The notes below the pieces were generated by a model. It did not search any database. It saw only the letters and a program-made list of their open reading frames with translations, and was not told where the DNA came from. From contig JANNBB010000034.1 in NCBI GenBank assembly GCA_031385005.1, positions 16,289-80,288 of the forward strand: DNA of 64,000 nt. Reading direction: 5' to 3'. Every line of letters begins with the position of its first letter. The first letter of the stretch is position 1. This document shows, piece by piece, positions 56,494-64,000 of this stretch. The stretch is from JADKIH01 sp031385005. GTDB lineage: Bacteria; Bacteroidota; Bacteroidia; AKYH767-A; 2013-40CM-41-45. A program made the translations under genes and the position numbers.

Positions 56494-56812
56494 CATAAGT
56501 TGTTTACACCGCAATTGATTTTAAGCTAATGGCAAAGAATATTTTTTTGAATTTGATCCCCTAATTCTGCAGGACAGAATATACTTTTTCTCAATTACAC
56601 CCCGGTTAACATTGCCAATTTGCAAGGCAAGGTGAAGGTTATTCATTAAAGTTATTCACGGATGGCGCCCCCGCCTTTCATAATATTTGTACCTAAATGG
56701 TCGGTGTGAACACCAATCCCGGATTGTACACTCAAATTATACTATTTCTTTTCATACGTCTTGTCAGGTTTTTAATATAGCTGCGACTATTCAATAAAAT
56801 AAATCGAAAAAA
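56494..56812. other. 319-bp intergenic region
   Basis: Spacer between the sigma/anti-sigma pair and the YHS gene, with a locally GC-richer stretch near 56660-56730. No open frame of coding character and no exact TAnnTTTG element was found, so a non-housekeeping (possibly ECF) promoter for the downstream cluster may lie here. Confidence 0.45.
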
Positions 56813-57277
56813 ATGAAAAAGTTAGTTCACTTAACAGTAGCTTTCGTAATTGCTATAATCGTTACAAATGCACAGACGGCATTGCGTGTAAAACAATTCA
56901 ATCTTGAAAAAGGCATCGCTATTCAGGGTTACGATCCTGTTGCTTATTTCACTCAAAATAAAGCGGTTAAGGGTAATAAAATGATGACCGGCATTGCCGA
57001 AGGGGTTACCTACTATTTTGCAACGGCAGCTAATAAAGATTTATTTTTAAAAGATTTTAAAAAATACGAACCACAGTATGGCGGATGGTGTGCATATGCA
57101 ATGGGCAGTTCTGGAGAGAAAGTGGAAATAGATCCCGAAACATTCAAAATCGTAAACGGCAAGTTGTATTTGTTCTATCACATTTGGGTGAATAACACTT
57201 TGCCCAAATGGAATGAAAATGAAACCAATCTCAAAGCAAGAGCTGATAAATACTGGCAAAAGATAATTCAACAATAG
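56813..57277 (+). CDS. Exported YHS-domain protein
   Basis: 154 residues with a signal peptide (MKKLVHLTVAFVIAIIVTNAQ). The YHS core is IAIQGYDPVAYFTQNKAV followed by FKKYEPQYGGWCAYAMGSSGEKV and YLFYHIWVNNTLPKW. YHS domains are short metal-binding-type modules found in copper and other metal proteins; here Cys and His residues in GGWCAYAMG could bind metal. The function is unknown. It starts the same-strand series that runs to the end of the window; a DoxX gene follows by 21 bp. Confidence 0.85.
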   Translation: MKKLVHLTVAFVIAIIVTNAQTALRVKQFNLEKGIAIQGYDPVAYFTQNKAVKGNKMMTGIAEGVTYYFATAANKDLFLKDFKKYEPQYGGWCAYAMGSSGEKVEIDPETFKIVNGKLYLFYHIWVNNTLPKWNENETNLKARADKYWQKIIQQ

Positions 57278-57298
57278 AATTTAATAATAATTCAACAA

Positions 57299-57697
57299 AT
57301 GAAAATCTCCAATATCATTTCATGGTTGCTTAGAATTATAGCGGCAGCCATACTTTTGCAAACGTTGTATTTCAAATTCACAGGGCATCCCGAGTCGGTT
57401 GCGCTTTTTACTAAACTTGGTGTCGAGCCCTGGGGACGCTTCGGCACTGCGGCTATTGAATTAATTACGAGCATTTTTTTGCTTATTCCTGATACTGCTG
57501 TAATTGGTGCATCTTTAGGATTGGGCATAATGGCCGGAGCCATCTTATCACATTTAACTGTTATTGGGATTGAATCAAGAGGTGATGGTGGTGAACTATT
57601 CATACTTGCTATTGTTGTAATGCTTTGTTGTTTAATTTTATTGGTCATGCATAGAAAAGAGGGTATCAATCTCTTTCGAAAAATTTTAAAAAAATAA
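57299..57697 (+). CDS. DoxX-like four-helix membrane protein
   Basis: 132 residues with four hydrophobic helices. The pattern WLLRIIAAAILLQTLYFKFTGHPESVALF, with a short loop and then GVEPWGRFGTAAIELI, is typical of the DoxX-like family. Members are redox-related in several systems, including complexes with superoxide dismutase and thiosulfate metabolism, but this subgroup is uncharacterised. It is tightly spaced between the YHS gene and the outer-membrane protein gene. Confidence 0.85.
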   Translation: MKISNIISWLLRIIAAAILLQTLYFKFTGHPESVALFTKLGVEPWGRFGTAAIELITSIFLLIPDTAVIGASLGLGIMAGAILSHLTVIGIESRGDGGELFILAIVVMLCCLILLVMHRKEGINLFRKILKK

Positions 57698-57705
57698 TTC
57701 ACTAA

Positions 57706-58632
57706 ATGAGGTCTTTATTTATTTGTATTATCATGTTATACCTATTGCCTTTTAAAACAATTAATGGGCAAGGATGCAGCGATGCTGGTTTTTGTTCAGT
57801 GGGAATATTGAAACCGCTTTCTTCCAATTCCCCAGGCTTTAAAAAGCAATCGTTAAGTTTGTTCTTAACTGATGGTATAGGTGATGAAAGCACTCATGTG
57901 TTTACTCCTTCAATACAATATGATTACCGCTTTAATGAAAAATGGGAAGTACAGACCAAGCTCACTGCCCATTCTGCGTCGGGCAATTTAGGTAATGCAG
58001 CTGGTCTGGGCGATGTGTATTTATCTGCATCTTACACTGCTCCGTCAAAAAGTAAGTGGTCAAAATCGTATACTTTAGGCACTAAAGTGTTTTTAGGCAA
58101 AAGCAATATTCTTTATAAAAATAAGCCGCTACCCATGGTGTACCAAAGCAGTTTAGGCACGGTTGATATTTTAGCAGGCCTTACGATTACCAATAACAGA
58201 TTTATATTTTCTGCCGGTTTACAATTGCCGTTAACAGGAGAAAACGACAATACATTTTTACACGAAGTTTACAATTCATCTGATGCCAATAAGTATCCAC
58301 CTTCTAACAGTTTGAACAGAAAAAGTGATGCTTTGCTACGCGTAAGCTATAACTTTATAGCAAAAGAAAAATGGAAATTGAATGCAGGATTTCTAAGTAT
58401 TTATCACTTACAAAACGATACTTACCGTGACTTCAATACCAATACTGATCCTATTGAAATTGATGGCTCGCAAGGCCTAACCTTTAATGTAACATTTGCA
58501 TTACGCCATAAACTGACCGATAAATTTTCTTTCGGTTTATCGGGTGGTTTTCCATTAGTAGTGCGTGATGTAAGGCCTGATGGTCTAACACGTTCTGTTG
58601 TGATAACACCTGAAATAAATTTCAATTTTTAA
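57706..58632 (+). CDS. Outer-membrane beta-barrel-like protein
   Basis: 308 residues with a signal peptide (cut near INGQ, residue 22). The rest alternates short amphipathic strands with aromatic ends (DYRFNEKWEVQTKLTAH, GLGDVYLSASYT, RVSYNFIAKEKWKLNAGF) and finishes in TPEINFNF. A terminal Phe after such strands is the typical outer-membrane barrel signature. It resembles transporter-like barrels found near metal or aromatic uptake genes, but no substrate can be given. The gene starts 8 bp after doxX. Confidence 0.75.
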   Translation: MRSLFICIIMLYLLPFKTINGQGCSDAGFCSVGILKPLSSNSPGFKKQSLSLFLTDGIGDESTHVFTPSIQYDYRFNEKWEVQTKLTAHSASGNLGNAAGLGDVYLSASYTAPSKSKWSKSYTLGTKVFLGKSNILYKNKPLPMVYQSSLGTVDILAGLTITNNRFIFSAGLQLPLTGENDNTFLHEVYNSSDANKYPPSNSLNRKSDALLRVSYNFIAKEKWKLNAGFLSIYHLQNDTYRDFNTNTDPIEIDGSQGLTFNVTFALRHKLTDKFSFGLSGGFPLVVRDVRPDGLTRSVVITPEINFNF

Positions 58633-58710
58633 ACTTCAATTAAAAATCCAAAACAACAGTATTAACGTAAGTAAAAAGGTGTTACTTCTTGTAAAATATA
58701 AATACCGTAT

Positions 58711-59205
58711 ATGATCTTTCTTCAATTAACTCAACAACTGCGCTCTTTGGGAAATTTACTTTCCATATTAAATGATGAGCAATACTCGCATCATATCGCT
58801 CACCTTGGCAGAGCAAGTATTGGAGGGCATACCCGTCACATCATTGAACTGCTGCAATGTGCCATAAAGGGTTATGATACAGGTTCTGTTGATTATTTAA
58901 ACCGTCAAAGAAATATTGATTTAGAAAACAATAGAAGTTTTGCACTAGCTGGTTTAGAGCAGCTTGAAAAGCAAATCACCCGTTCTGATAAACAACTAAA
59001 AATATTGGTTGAAGAAGTTGATGGGTCTCTATCATCATTTGTTACGACAACATATTTCCGCGAGATCGTTTACAATACTGAACATGCAATTCATCACCTT
59101 GCTCTGATCAAAGTTGCTTTGATTGAAATGAATTTAGATGTAGTCAACAATGATTTTGGTATGGCTTATTCTACAATAAAATTTAAAGCATTAGAGAATG
59201 CTTAA
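58711..59205 (+). CDS. DinB-like four-helix metal-binding protein
   Basis: 164 residues, soluble. The histidine positions GGHTRHIIEL (about 39-48) and NTEHAIHHLALIKVAL (about 128-143) give the metal-binding triad pattern of the DinB/YfiT superfamily. Members include bacillithiol and mycothiol-dependent transferases. Whether this protein uses a low-molecular-weight thiol is not known. It is transcribed in the same direction as the surrounding redox-type genes. Confidence 0.8.
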   Translation: MIFLQLTQQLRSLGNLLSILNDEQYSHHIAHLGRASIGGHTRHIIELLQCAIKGYDTGSVDYLNRQRNIDLENNRSFALAGLEQLEKQITRSDKQLKILVEEVDGSLSSFVTTTYFREIVYNTEHAIHHLALIKVALIEMNLDVVNNDFGMAYSTIKFKALENA

Positions 59206-59259
59206 AAATAATATTTAGTTTAAAATAAGATTTGCTTTAAAAATAATCAGCTACAGAAT

Positions 59260-59997
59260 ATGTGCACCGTAGTTTATATTCCAGATAACAATAAAGTGTT
59301 TTTTGCTTCGCTGCGAGATGAAAATCCGTTAAGGCCAACAGCAATATCACCAGAAGTATTTGTTGTAAATGATATCACAGTTTTAGCACCGAAAGATACT
59401 TTAGGCGGAGGTACATGGCTGGGTATAAATGATTATAAAAATGTCAGTATATTACTAAATGGCGGTTTTAAAAAGCATAAACTCAAAGAGCAATACCGAA
59501 AAAGCCGTGGACTTATTGTTTTGGAATTGTTATCATCCAAAACCCCAATGGTTGATTGGGAGTTAATGAATTTAGAAGAAATAGAGCCATTTACCTTATT
59601 GGTTTGGTGTGACAAAAACATGTTTCATTTGGTGTGGGATGGCAATCAAAAACACCGTTTTAAATTAGACTCCACAGTACCGCATATTTTTTCTTCATCA
59701 ACACTTTATAATACTGAAGCGCAAACAAACAGAAAGAAGCTTTTTCAAAATTGGATAGCAACAAATCCTGACATTTCCAAACGATCGCTGCTTAACTTCT
59801 TTAAATCAGCAATTGATACTGAAAATGGTTTCATCATCAATAGAAAGGAGAAAATAAAAACATTAAGTTTCTCATTTATTGAAATAAATAATAATACAAA
59901 TGCAGAACTGAACTACTACGATCTGCAAAATTTTACGCAAAGTAGTAAAAGGATTTCAATGAAGAAATCAGCAGCAGATTATGATATACCGGTCTAA
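59260..59997 (+). CDS. TANGO2/NRDE family protein
   Basis: 245 residues. The N-terminus MCTVVYIPD with Cys2, SLRDENPLRPT and GGGTWLGIND are the family landmarks of the TANGO2 (NRDE) group, which has an Ntn-hydrolase-like arrangement with Cys as probable nucleophile after removal of Met1. Eukaryotic TANGO2 has been linked to haem or lipid handling; bacterial members are uncharacterised. The gene lies between a DinB-like and a LysE-like gene. Confidence 0.87.
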   Translation: MCTVVYIPDNNKVFFASLRDENPLRPTAISPEVFVVNDITVLAPKDTLGGGTWLGINDYKNVSILLNGGFKKHKLKEQYRKSRGLIVLELLSSKTPMVDWELMNLEEIEPFTLLVWCDKNMFHLVWDGNQKHRFKLDSTVPHIFSSSTLYNTEAQTNRKKLFQNWIATNPDISKRSLLNFFKSAIDTENGFIINRKEKIKTLSFSFIEINNNTNAELNYYDLQNFTQSSKRISMKKSAADYDIPV

Positions 59998-60027
59998 TAA
60001 AATTATCAATAAAGCTATAACAGAAAA

Positions 60028-60618
60028 ATGAGTTTAATAGGAATTCCAATTGGGTTTTATGGATATTTGTTTCCGGGAAACATCAATATCATGGTAATGC
60101 ATTTGTATGGAACTAAAAAATACAAAATGCTTTTTATGATATTGACTTTAGTGGTGATTTTCGAAAGTGCATACTGCCTTGCTTCTTTACATTATCTCAA
60201 TAAAATAAAAACCAATAACCAGTTCTTTTCTGTCATTCAAATTACGGCGTATTTGATTGTTTTAGCAATGGGATTGTGGATGCTATTTGAAAATAAATCC
60301 AGCGATAAAACACCGCAAAAGAATACCTTATACAGGGGTGTATTGAGCATTATCATTCATCCACAACAAATACCTTTTTGGGTGATCATTGGTGTTATCA
60401 TCAATCCGCTTTTGAACTTCGAAACGAACTGGTATTACACAGCTGAGTTTATTGGCTTCAATGCTTTGGGAACATTGCTTGTCATGGCCATTTACATGAT
60501 TTATGGCAATAAGTTAATGCAATATTTTAAAATAAAATTAAATCAGTTAAATACAGCAATTGGAATTTTATACATCGTACTTGCTGTAATTTCACTCAGC
60601 AAAATAATTGTCAATTAA
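60028..60618 (+). CDS. LysE-like membrane protein
   Basis: 196 residues with about six hydrophobic helices. PGNINIMVMHLYGTKKYKMLF near the N-terminus corresponds to the PGP-type start of LysE/RhtB exporters, and IIHPQQIPFWVIIG to the NPxxxxF region. The identity is weak, and amino-acid export is not proven. Transcribed with its neighbours, 30 bp after the TANGO2-like gene. Confidence 0.65.
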   Translation: MSLIGIPIGFYGYLFPGNINIMVMHLYGTKKYKMLFMILTLVVIFESAYCLASLHYLNKIKTNNQFFSVIQITAYLIVLAMGLWMLFENKSSDKTPQKNTLYRGVLSIIIHPQQIPFWVIIGVIINPLLNFETNWYYTAEFIGFNALGTLLVMAIYMIYGNKLMQYFKIKLNQLNTAIGILYIVLAVISLSKIIVN

Positions 60619-60636
60619 TTAATGAAACAAAAATAA

Positions 60637-61245
60637 ATGAAAAATATAATTTTAATAAGTATGCTGTTTTCAGGCAGCCTGACAGCACAAAACAATACAG
60701 TAAATGCCATTGCGAAATCGGACACCATCACATTAGGCGGCGGCTGCTACTGGTGTGTAGAAGCCGTATATGAAAAGTTAGACGGTGTACTAAAAGTTGA
60801 ATCAGGCTTCTCAGGTGGATCAATTAAAAACCCCACTTACCGTGAAGTTTGTACGGGTACAACCGGTCATGCAGAAGTAGTTCAGATAACTTACGACAAC
60901 ACAAAAACATCTATTGAAGAAATTATCAAAGTGTTTTTTACGGTGCATGATCCTACTACTTTAAACAGGCAAGGTGCCGATCAAGGCACACAATACCGTT
61001 CGGTAATTTTTACGAGGGATAATGAGCAAAATAAAATTGCTACCGGCATAATTACTGCTCTTAATAAAGAGAATGTCTATGGCAAGCCGGTAGTTACACA
61101 AGTGGTTCCTTTTTCCGTTTTTTATAAAGCCGAAGATTATCATCAGGATTATTACGAATTGAATAAAGAAGAACCATACTGCCGTATGGTAATACAACCT
61201 AAAATAGAAAAGTTTGAGAAATTGTTTAAAAACCGCTTGAAATAA
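60637..61245 (+). CDS. msrA: Exported peptide-methionine (S)-S-oxide reductase MsrA
   Basis: 202 residues with a signal peptide (MKNIILISMLFSGSLTAQ), so it acts outside the cytoplasm. The catalytic motif is GGGCYWCVEAVY with the nucleophilic Cys at 37; GFSGG, GHAEVVQITYD, DQGTQYRSVIF and DYHQDYYELN are standard MsrA blocks. The usual GCFWG is GCYWC, adding a second Cys at 40. The enzyme repairs oxidised methionine in proteins. It supports an oxidative-repair role for the cluster. Confidence 0.94.
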   Translation: MKNIILISMLFSGSLTAQNNTVNAIAKSDTITLGGGCYWCVEAVYEKLDGVLKVESGFSGGSIKNPTYREVCTGTTGHAEVVQITYDNTKTSIEEIIKVFFTVHDPTTLNRQGADQGTQYRSVIFTRDNEQNKIATGIITALNKENVYGKPVVTQVVPFSVFYKAEDYHQDYYELNKEEPYCRMVIQPKIEKFEKLFKNRLK

Positions 61246-61275
61246 ATAATTAATCACAGTACTAAATTTAAAACA

Positions 61276-62280
61276 ATGAAAAAGTCAACAATCATTATCA
61301 TCTTATTTATAAACCTAACAGTTTTTTCAAACGCGCAAGTTGCACGAAAAATAATTGTAGAACATTTTACAAACACCGAGTGTAGTATTTGTACTTCAAG
61401 AAATCCGGGATTGAATGCTAATTTTAATTTGCATCCACAGGTGTTGCATCTTTCCATTCATCCAAGTTCGCCATATGCATCTTGTTTTCTAAGTCAGCAA
61501 AACACGATTGATAATAATGCCCGCGCTAATTATTACGGTGTTTTCGGAGGCACACCGCGTATTGTTATCAATGGATCTGTTGTTTCAAGTTCAATTAATT
61601 ATGCCGACACTACTTTGTTCAGCAACTATGCAGGCCTATCTCCGTTTACTATAGCAATTAAACAATATGCCATTAGTTTAGATTCAATTTTATCACGCAT
61701 TGTAATTCATAGGGTTGCAAGTGGTATTCCAACAGGCAGTGCAAGTCTATTTGTAGGTTTAGTGGAAGATACAGTGTTTGGAAATGGAGGCAACGGAGAA
61801 CTTGAACATTTTAATGTTTTACGCAGATCATTATTTACATCACAAGGAATGCTTGTGACCTTGCCATCAAATATTGGTGATTCCTTGGTGTTAAACATGA
61901 CTGAAAAATATAGTGCGTTTTGGGATCAAGACAGAATTGCAACTGTGGCTATTTTACAAGACCCTACCGGAAAGCAAGCAATCCAAAGCGAGTTGTCGAC
62001 TACTGCTAAATCAAGTTTGGTTTTAGGAGTAAGCACTATACCTAAGAAAATTGCCGCTATCCATGTTTTTCCAAATCCTGCAACCAACAATCTTTTCATC
62101 GAAAATCTAAATAATAAAATATTTACCTATAAAATAATAAACATTAATGGAGCAATAGTTAAAAGCAACACCACGCAATCAAACGAAATTGATGTAAGCG
62201 ATTTGTCAAATGGAACATATACTTTAAAAGTATTTAACGAGGATTTTTCTGCAATTCAAAAAATAGTGGTCTTGCATTAG
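61276..62280 (+). CDS. Omp28-like thioredoxin-fold protein with T9SS sorting domain
   Basis: 334 residues with a signal peptide (cut after SNAQ, residue 21). FTNTECSICTSRNPG has a CxxC-like active-site pattern, and GTPRIVINGS is the cis-Pro loop, as in Omp28-related outer-membrane proteins. The C-terminus (AIHVFPNPATNNLFIENL, LSNGTYTLKVF) is a T9SS type A domain. It could act in extracellular thiol/disulfide chemistry. It follows msrA by 30 bp. Confidence 0.85.
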   Translation: MKKSTIIIILFINLTVFSNAQVARKIIVEHFTNTECSICTSRNPGLNANFNLHPQVLHLSIHPSSPYASCFLSQQNTIDNNARANYYGVFGGTPRIVINGSVVSSSINYADTTLFSNYAGLSPFTIAIKQYAISLDSILSRIVIHRVASGIPTGSASLFVGLVEDTVFGNGGNGELEHFNVLRRSLFTSQGMLVTLPSNIGDSLVLNMTEKYSAFWDQDRIATVAILQDPTGKQAIQSELSTTAKSSLVLGVSTIPKKIAAIHVFPNPATNNLFIENLNNKIFTYKIININGAIVKSNTTQSNEIDVSDLSNGTYTLKVFNEDFSAIQKIVVLH

Positions 62281-62299
62281 AACTAATCAATTATTATAC

Positions 62300-63343
62300 A
62301 TGAATTACCTACAATTAAAACTCCACAAATTATTGAATTGGGAATACTGGCCTTTTACTGTTGTGTATTATCCATTATTTCCTGTTTGGATCTATTATGC
62401 TTTTAAAGCGAGGTCATTGTTTTTTTTCAATGCAGCAAATCCTTCTATTAAAAATGGAGGAATGGCTATGGAATCTAAAATGGAAATTTATGATCTAATA
62501 CCTGCTCAGTATATTCCTAAAACAATATTGGTAAACAACAAAGATGATATAGATAGCATTTTAAAGAAAGTTTCATCAGCAGGCATTTCCTTTCCACTAA
62601 TTGCTAAACCTGACATTGGTTTGAAAGCTTTTGCAGTAGATAAAATTCAAGACCGCCAAGAACTTGCCGCCTATCAAAATAGATTAGGTAAAGATTTCCT
62701 TGTTCAAGAATTGATTACCTATCCAAATGAAATAGGAGTATTTTATGTTCGTTTCCCCAATCAAAATCAGGGTAAAATTACAGGTATCGTGTCTAAAGAA
62801 TTTTTGTCAGTAACCGGAAATGGAACCGATACCATTGTTCAGTTAATTAAAAATAGTGCTAGAAGTTATTTTCAATTGCCAGCCTTGCAAAAAAAATACG
62901 GCAGCTATTTAGATACAATTCTTTCTTCCGGAGTTGAATTTATTTTAGTTCCATATGGGAGCCACACTAGAGGCGCAAAATTTATTGATGTCAGCTATCA
63001 AATAAATGATAGGTTACTAAAAATCATCGATGATATTTGCACGCAAGTAGATGGATTTCATTTCGGCAGATTAGATATTCGTTACAATACGTTCAGCGAG
63101 TTATTAGAAGGAATAAATTTCAGCATCATTGAAATTAATGGAGCAGGAAGTGAACCCACACATATATACGACCCCAATCACTCCATATTTTTTGCCTGGA
63201 AAGAAATTATCCGTCATTGGAAATATTTGTATCAGATTAGTGAAATGAATTTTAATAAAGGACATCCTTATTTAAGTTATAAAAACGGAAGAAAAATGCT
63301 CCGCGCTAACAATGATCTGGAAAAACAATTAAAGTATATTTAA
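62300..63343 (+). CDS. ATP-grasp-fold protein of unknown substrate
   Basis: 347 residues. After a hydrophobic N-terminal part (about 15-45) the sequence shows FPLIAKPDIGLKAFAV (nucleotide-binding strand and loop), FLVQELITYPNEIGVFYVR, and FHFGRLDIRYN with FSIIEINGAGSEPTHIYD, the D...E-x-N metal-binding residues of ATP-grasp ligases. It is related to D-Ala-D-Ala ligase-like proteins by fold only; substrate and product are unknown. The tight spacing with the next two tiny membrane genes points to a functional unit. Confidence 0.8.
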   Translation: MNYLQLKLHKLLNWEYWPFTVVYYPLFPVWIYYAFKARSLFFFNAANPSIKNGGMAMESKMEIYDLIPAQYIPKTILVNNKDDIDSILKKVSSAGISFPLIAKPDIGLKAFAVDKIQDRQELAAYQNRLGKDFLVQELITYPNEIGVFYVRFPNQNQGKITGIVSKEFLSVTGNGTDTIVQLIKNSARSYFQLPALQKKYGSYLDTILSSGVEFILVPYGSHTRGAKFIDVSYQINDRLLKIIDDICTQVDGFHFGRLDIRYNTFSELLEGINFSIIEINGAGSEPTHIYDPNHSIFFAWKEIIRHWKYLYQISEMNFNKGHPYLSYKNGRKMLRANNDLEKQLKYI

Positions 63344-63345
63344 AA

Positions 63346-63540
63346 ATGATATTGCTATCTATAATTGAAACCTATTTACTTTTAGGTGTACTATATGCCG
63401 TTTATTTTTTGTTTCATAAAATAAATAAAATAGATAGTTCAGCACTTCATACTTCCGGTTTTTTAAAATTTTTATTATTTGGCGGATGTGTATTCCTGTG
63501 GCCATTATTATTAACGAAACAAAATATTTCACATCGATGA
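63346..63540 (+). CDS. Small membrane protein
   Basis: 64 residues with two hydrophobic helices (about 5-22 and 40-58), starting 2 bp after the ATP-grasp stop codon. No family recognised. The tight spacing makes it very likely real. Confidence 0.7.
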   Translation: MILLSIIETYLLLGVLYAVYFLFHKINKIDSSALHTSGFLKFLLFGGCVFLWPLLLTKQNISHR

Positions 63541-63650
63541 TTCGTACATTAAGAAAAGCACATTTCCGCATTTGGATACTTATTCTTAGCATTCTCTTTA
63601 TTGCTATATTGATTGCATATTTTGATAGTATTGGAATTAATAATATTTAG
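63537..63650 (+). CDS. Tiny single-helix membrane protein
   Basis: 37 residues; a basic start (MIRTLRKAHFRIW) followed by one hydrophobic helix (ILILSILFIAILIAYF). Its ATG overlaps the stop of the preceding small membrane gene (ATGA), and the next gene begins 3 bp later. The coupling on both sides argues that it is translated. Confidence 0.65.
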   Translation: MIRTLRKAHFRIWILILSILFIAILIAYFDSIGINNI

Positions 63651-63653
63651 AAA

Positions 63654-63974
63654 ATGAGTACAGCTTATCAGGGAATTTCGTGGAATAAATTCAAGAAAAA
63701 ATACGATATTATTCTTTGGATATTTATAGTTACTTTCCTAATTGTTTCAATTTTATCAAACTTAACACTGTTTCCCAAAGCTAATGTTTCAACTGTTATC
63801 ATTCGTTCTTTTGGATTGCTAAGCATTGTATTGATACATATTATTTTAAGTATTGGGCCACTGACTATTCCGGTCCATATTGACCCCCCAATTCCGGAGC
63901 ATACTGACCCACCTATTCCGGCCATGTTGACCCACCCCTTTTTAGAAAAGAGAATGACATTCCGGCAATACTGA
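63654..63974 (+). pseudogene. Haem/ferric-reductase-like membrane gene, disrupted by an IS end
   Basis: The open frame gives 106 residues, but only the first ~70 are native: a hydrophobic segment at 18-40, then FGLLSIVLIHIILSIGPL, which resembles the start of ferric-reductase/YedZ-like cytochrome b membrane proteins seen in Bacteroidota. From about residue 71 the frame is formed by repeat DNA of an insertion element (TIPVHIDPPIPEHTDPP), and it ends at 63974. The rest of the gene, with the haem-ligand histidines and any Rieske domain, would lie beyond the element outside the window. Assignment of the family is tentative. Confidence 0.65.
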
Positions 63975-64000
63975 CCCACCTCATTAGGTGACATTCCGGC
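63862..64000. mobile_element. End of an IS21-family-like insertion sequence (partial)
   Basis: From 63862 the sequence changes to short imperfect direct repeats beginning ATTCCGG and continuing (in most) CAT-c/t-TGACCC. ATTCCGG occurs at 63867, 63891, 63915, 63959 and 63993. Multiple terminal repeats of ~20 bp at each end are typical of IS21-family elements, whose ends begin with TG; the junction here reads C|TGACTATTCCGG. The istA/istB genes would lie past the window end. The family is inferred. Confidence 0.6.

Noticed and set aside
1..64000. tRNA, rRNA and prophage genes
   Set aside because: I looked for tRNA-like T-loop motifs and for phage structural or integrase genes and saw none that could be supported.

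Overview
The window is low-GC chromosomal DNA from a member of the Bacteroidota, most likely an uncultured Chitinophagales/Sphingobacteriales-type organism. Eleven proteins carry the C-terminal sorting domains of the type IX secretion system (T9SS). Candidate promoters have the TAnnTTTG -7 element typical of this phylum, and start codons lack Shine-Dalgarno sequences. This placement rests on gene content only.

Layout. 1-4.1 kb: the 3' part of a large PKD/Ig-like T9SS type B surface protein. 4.1-7.8 kb: housekeeping and stress genes (universal stress protein, coiled-coil protein, CDP-alcohol phosphatidyltransferase, phosphoribosyltransferase, VOC protein). 7.8-12.1 kb: three T9SS cargo proteins. 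12.4-18.5 kb: RecQ helicase, Kup potassium transporter and a secreted esterase. 18.6-22.7 kb (minus strand): a sulfur operon, in transcription order leader peptide, cysM, mec-type JAMM peptidase, cysO-like sulfur carrier, moeZ-like activating enzyme with rhodanese domain, and two YeeE/YedE half-transporters. 22.8-31.1 kb: AlkB-type hydroxylase, GT-C glycosyltransferase, hybrid histidine kinase, a delta-60-repeat cargo protein, a 700-bp AT-rich gap and a surface protein. 31.3-36.6 kb: a molybdenum-cofactor operon (moaA, moeA, modE-like, tauE-like, mobA, moaE, moaC-moaB fusion) with no moaD. 37.2-43.4 kb: a 2081-residue repetitive cargo protein. 43.9-46.7 kb: prfC and an arginase-family ureohydrolase. 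46.8-55.6 kb: more cargo proteins, a lipoprotein with a duplicated motif, a J-domain/HIRAN gene pair and a ThuA-domain cargo protein. 55.6-63.9 kb: an ECF sigma factor and zinc anti-sigma pair, followed by a long same-strand series (YHS, DoxX, outer-membrane protein, DinB-like, TANGO2-like, LysE-like, MsrA, Omp28-like, ATP-grasp, two tiny membrane proteins). The series ends in a haem-membrane gene interrupted by the end of an IS21-like element that runs off the window.

How the genes work together. The sulfur operon is a complete-looking thiocarboxylate route to cysteine. YeeE/YedE would import thiosulfate or another sulfur compound. MoeZ would adenylate and sulfurate the CysO-like carrier. 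The JAMM peptidase would trim the carrier tail and release cysteine, and CysM would make the carrier-cysteine adduct. Ahead of cysM lies a 29-codon leader ORF with tandem Cys codons, a possible antiterminator and a strong intrinsic terminator ending a few bases before the cysM start. This looks like a classic cysteine attenuator and is the most interesting regulatory signal in the window. The second notable block is the ECF-sigma-headed cluster, which contains several genes that suggest repair of oxidised envelope proteins.
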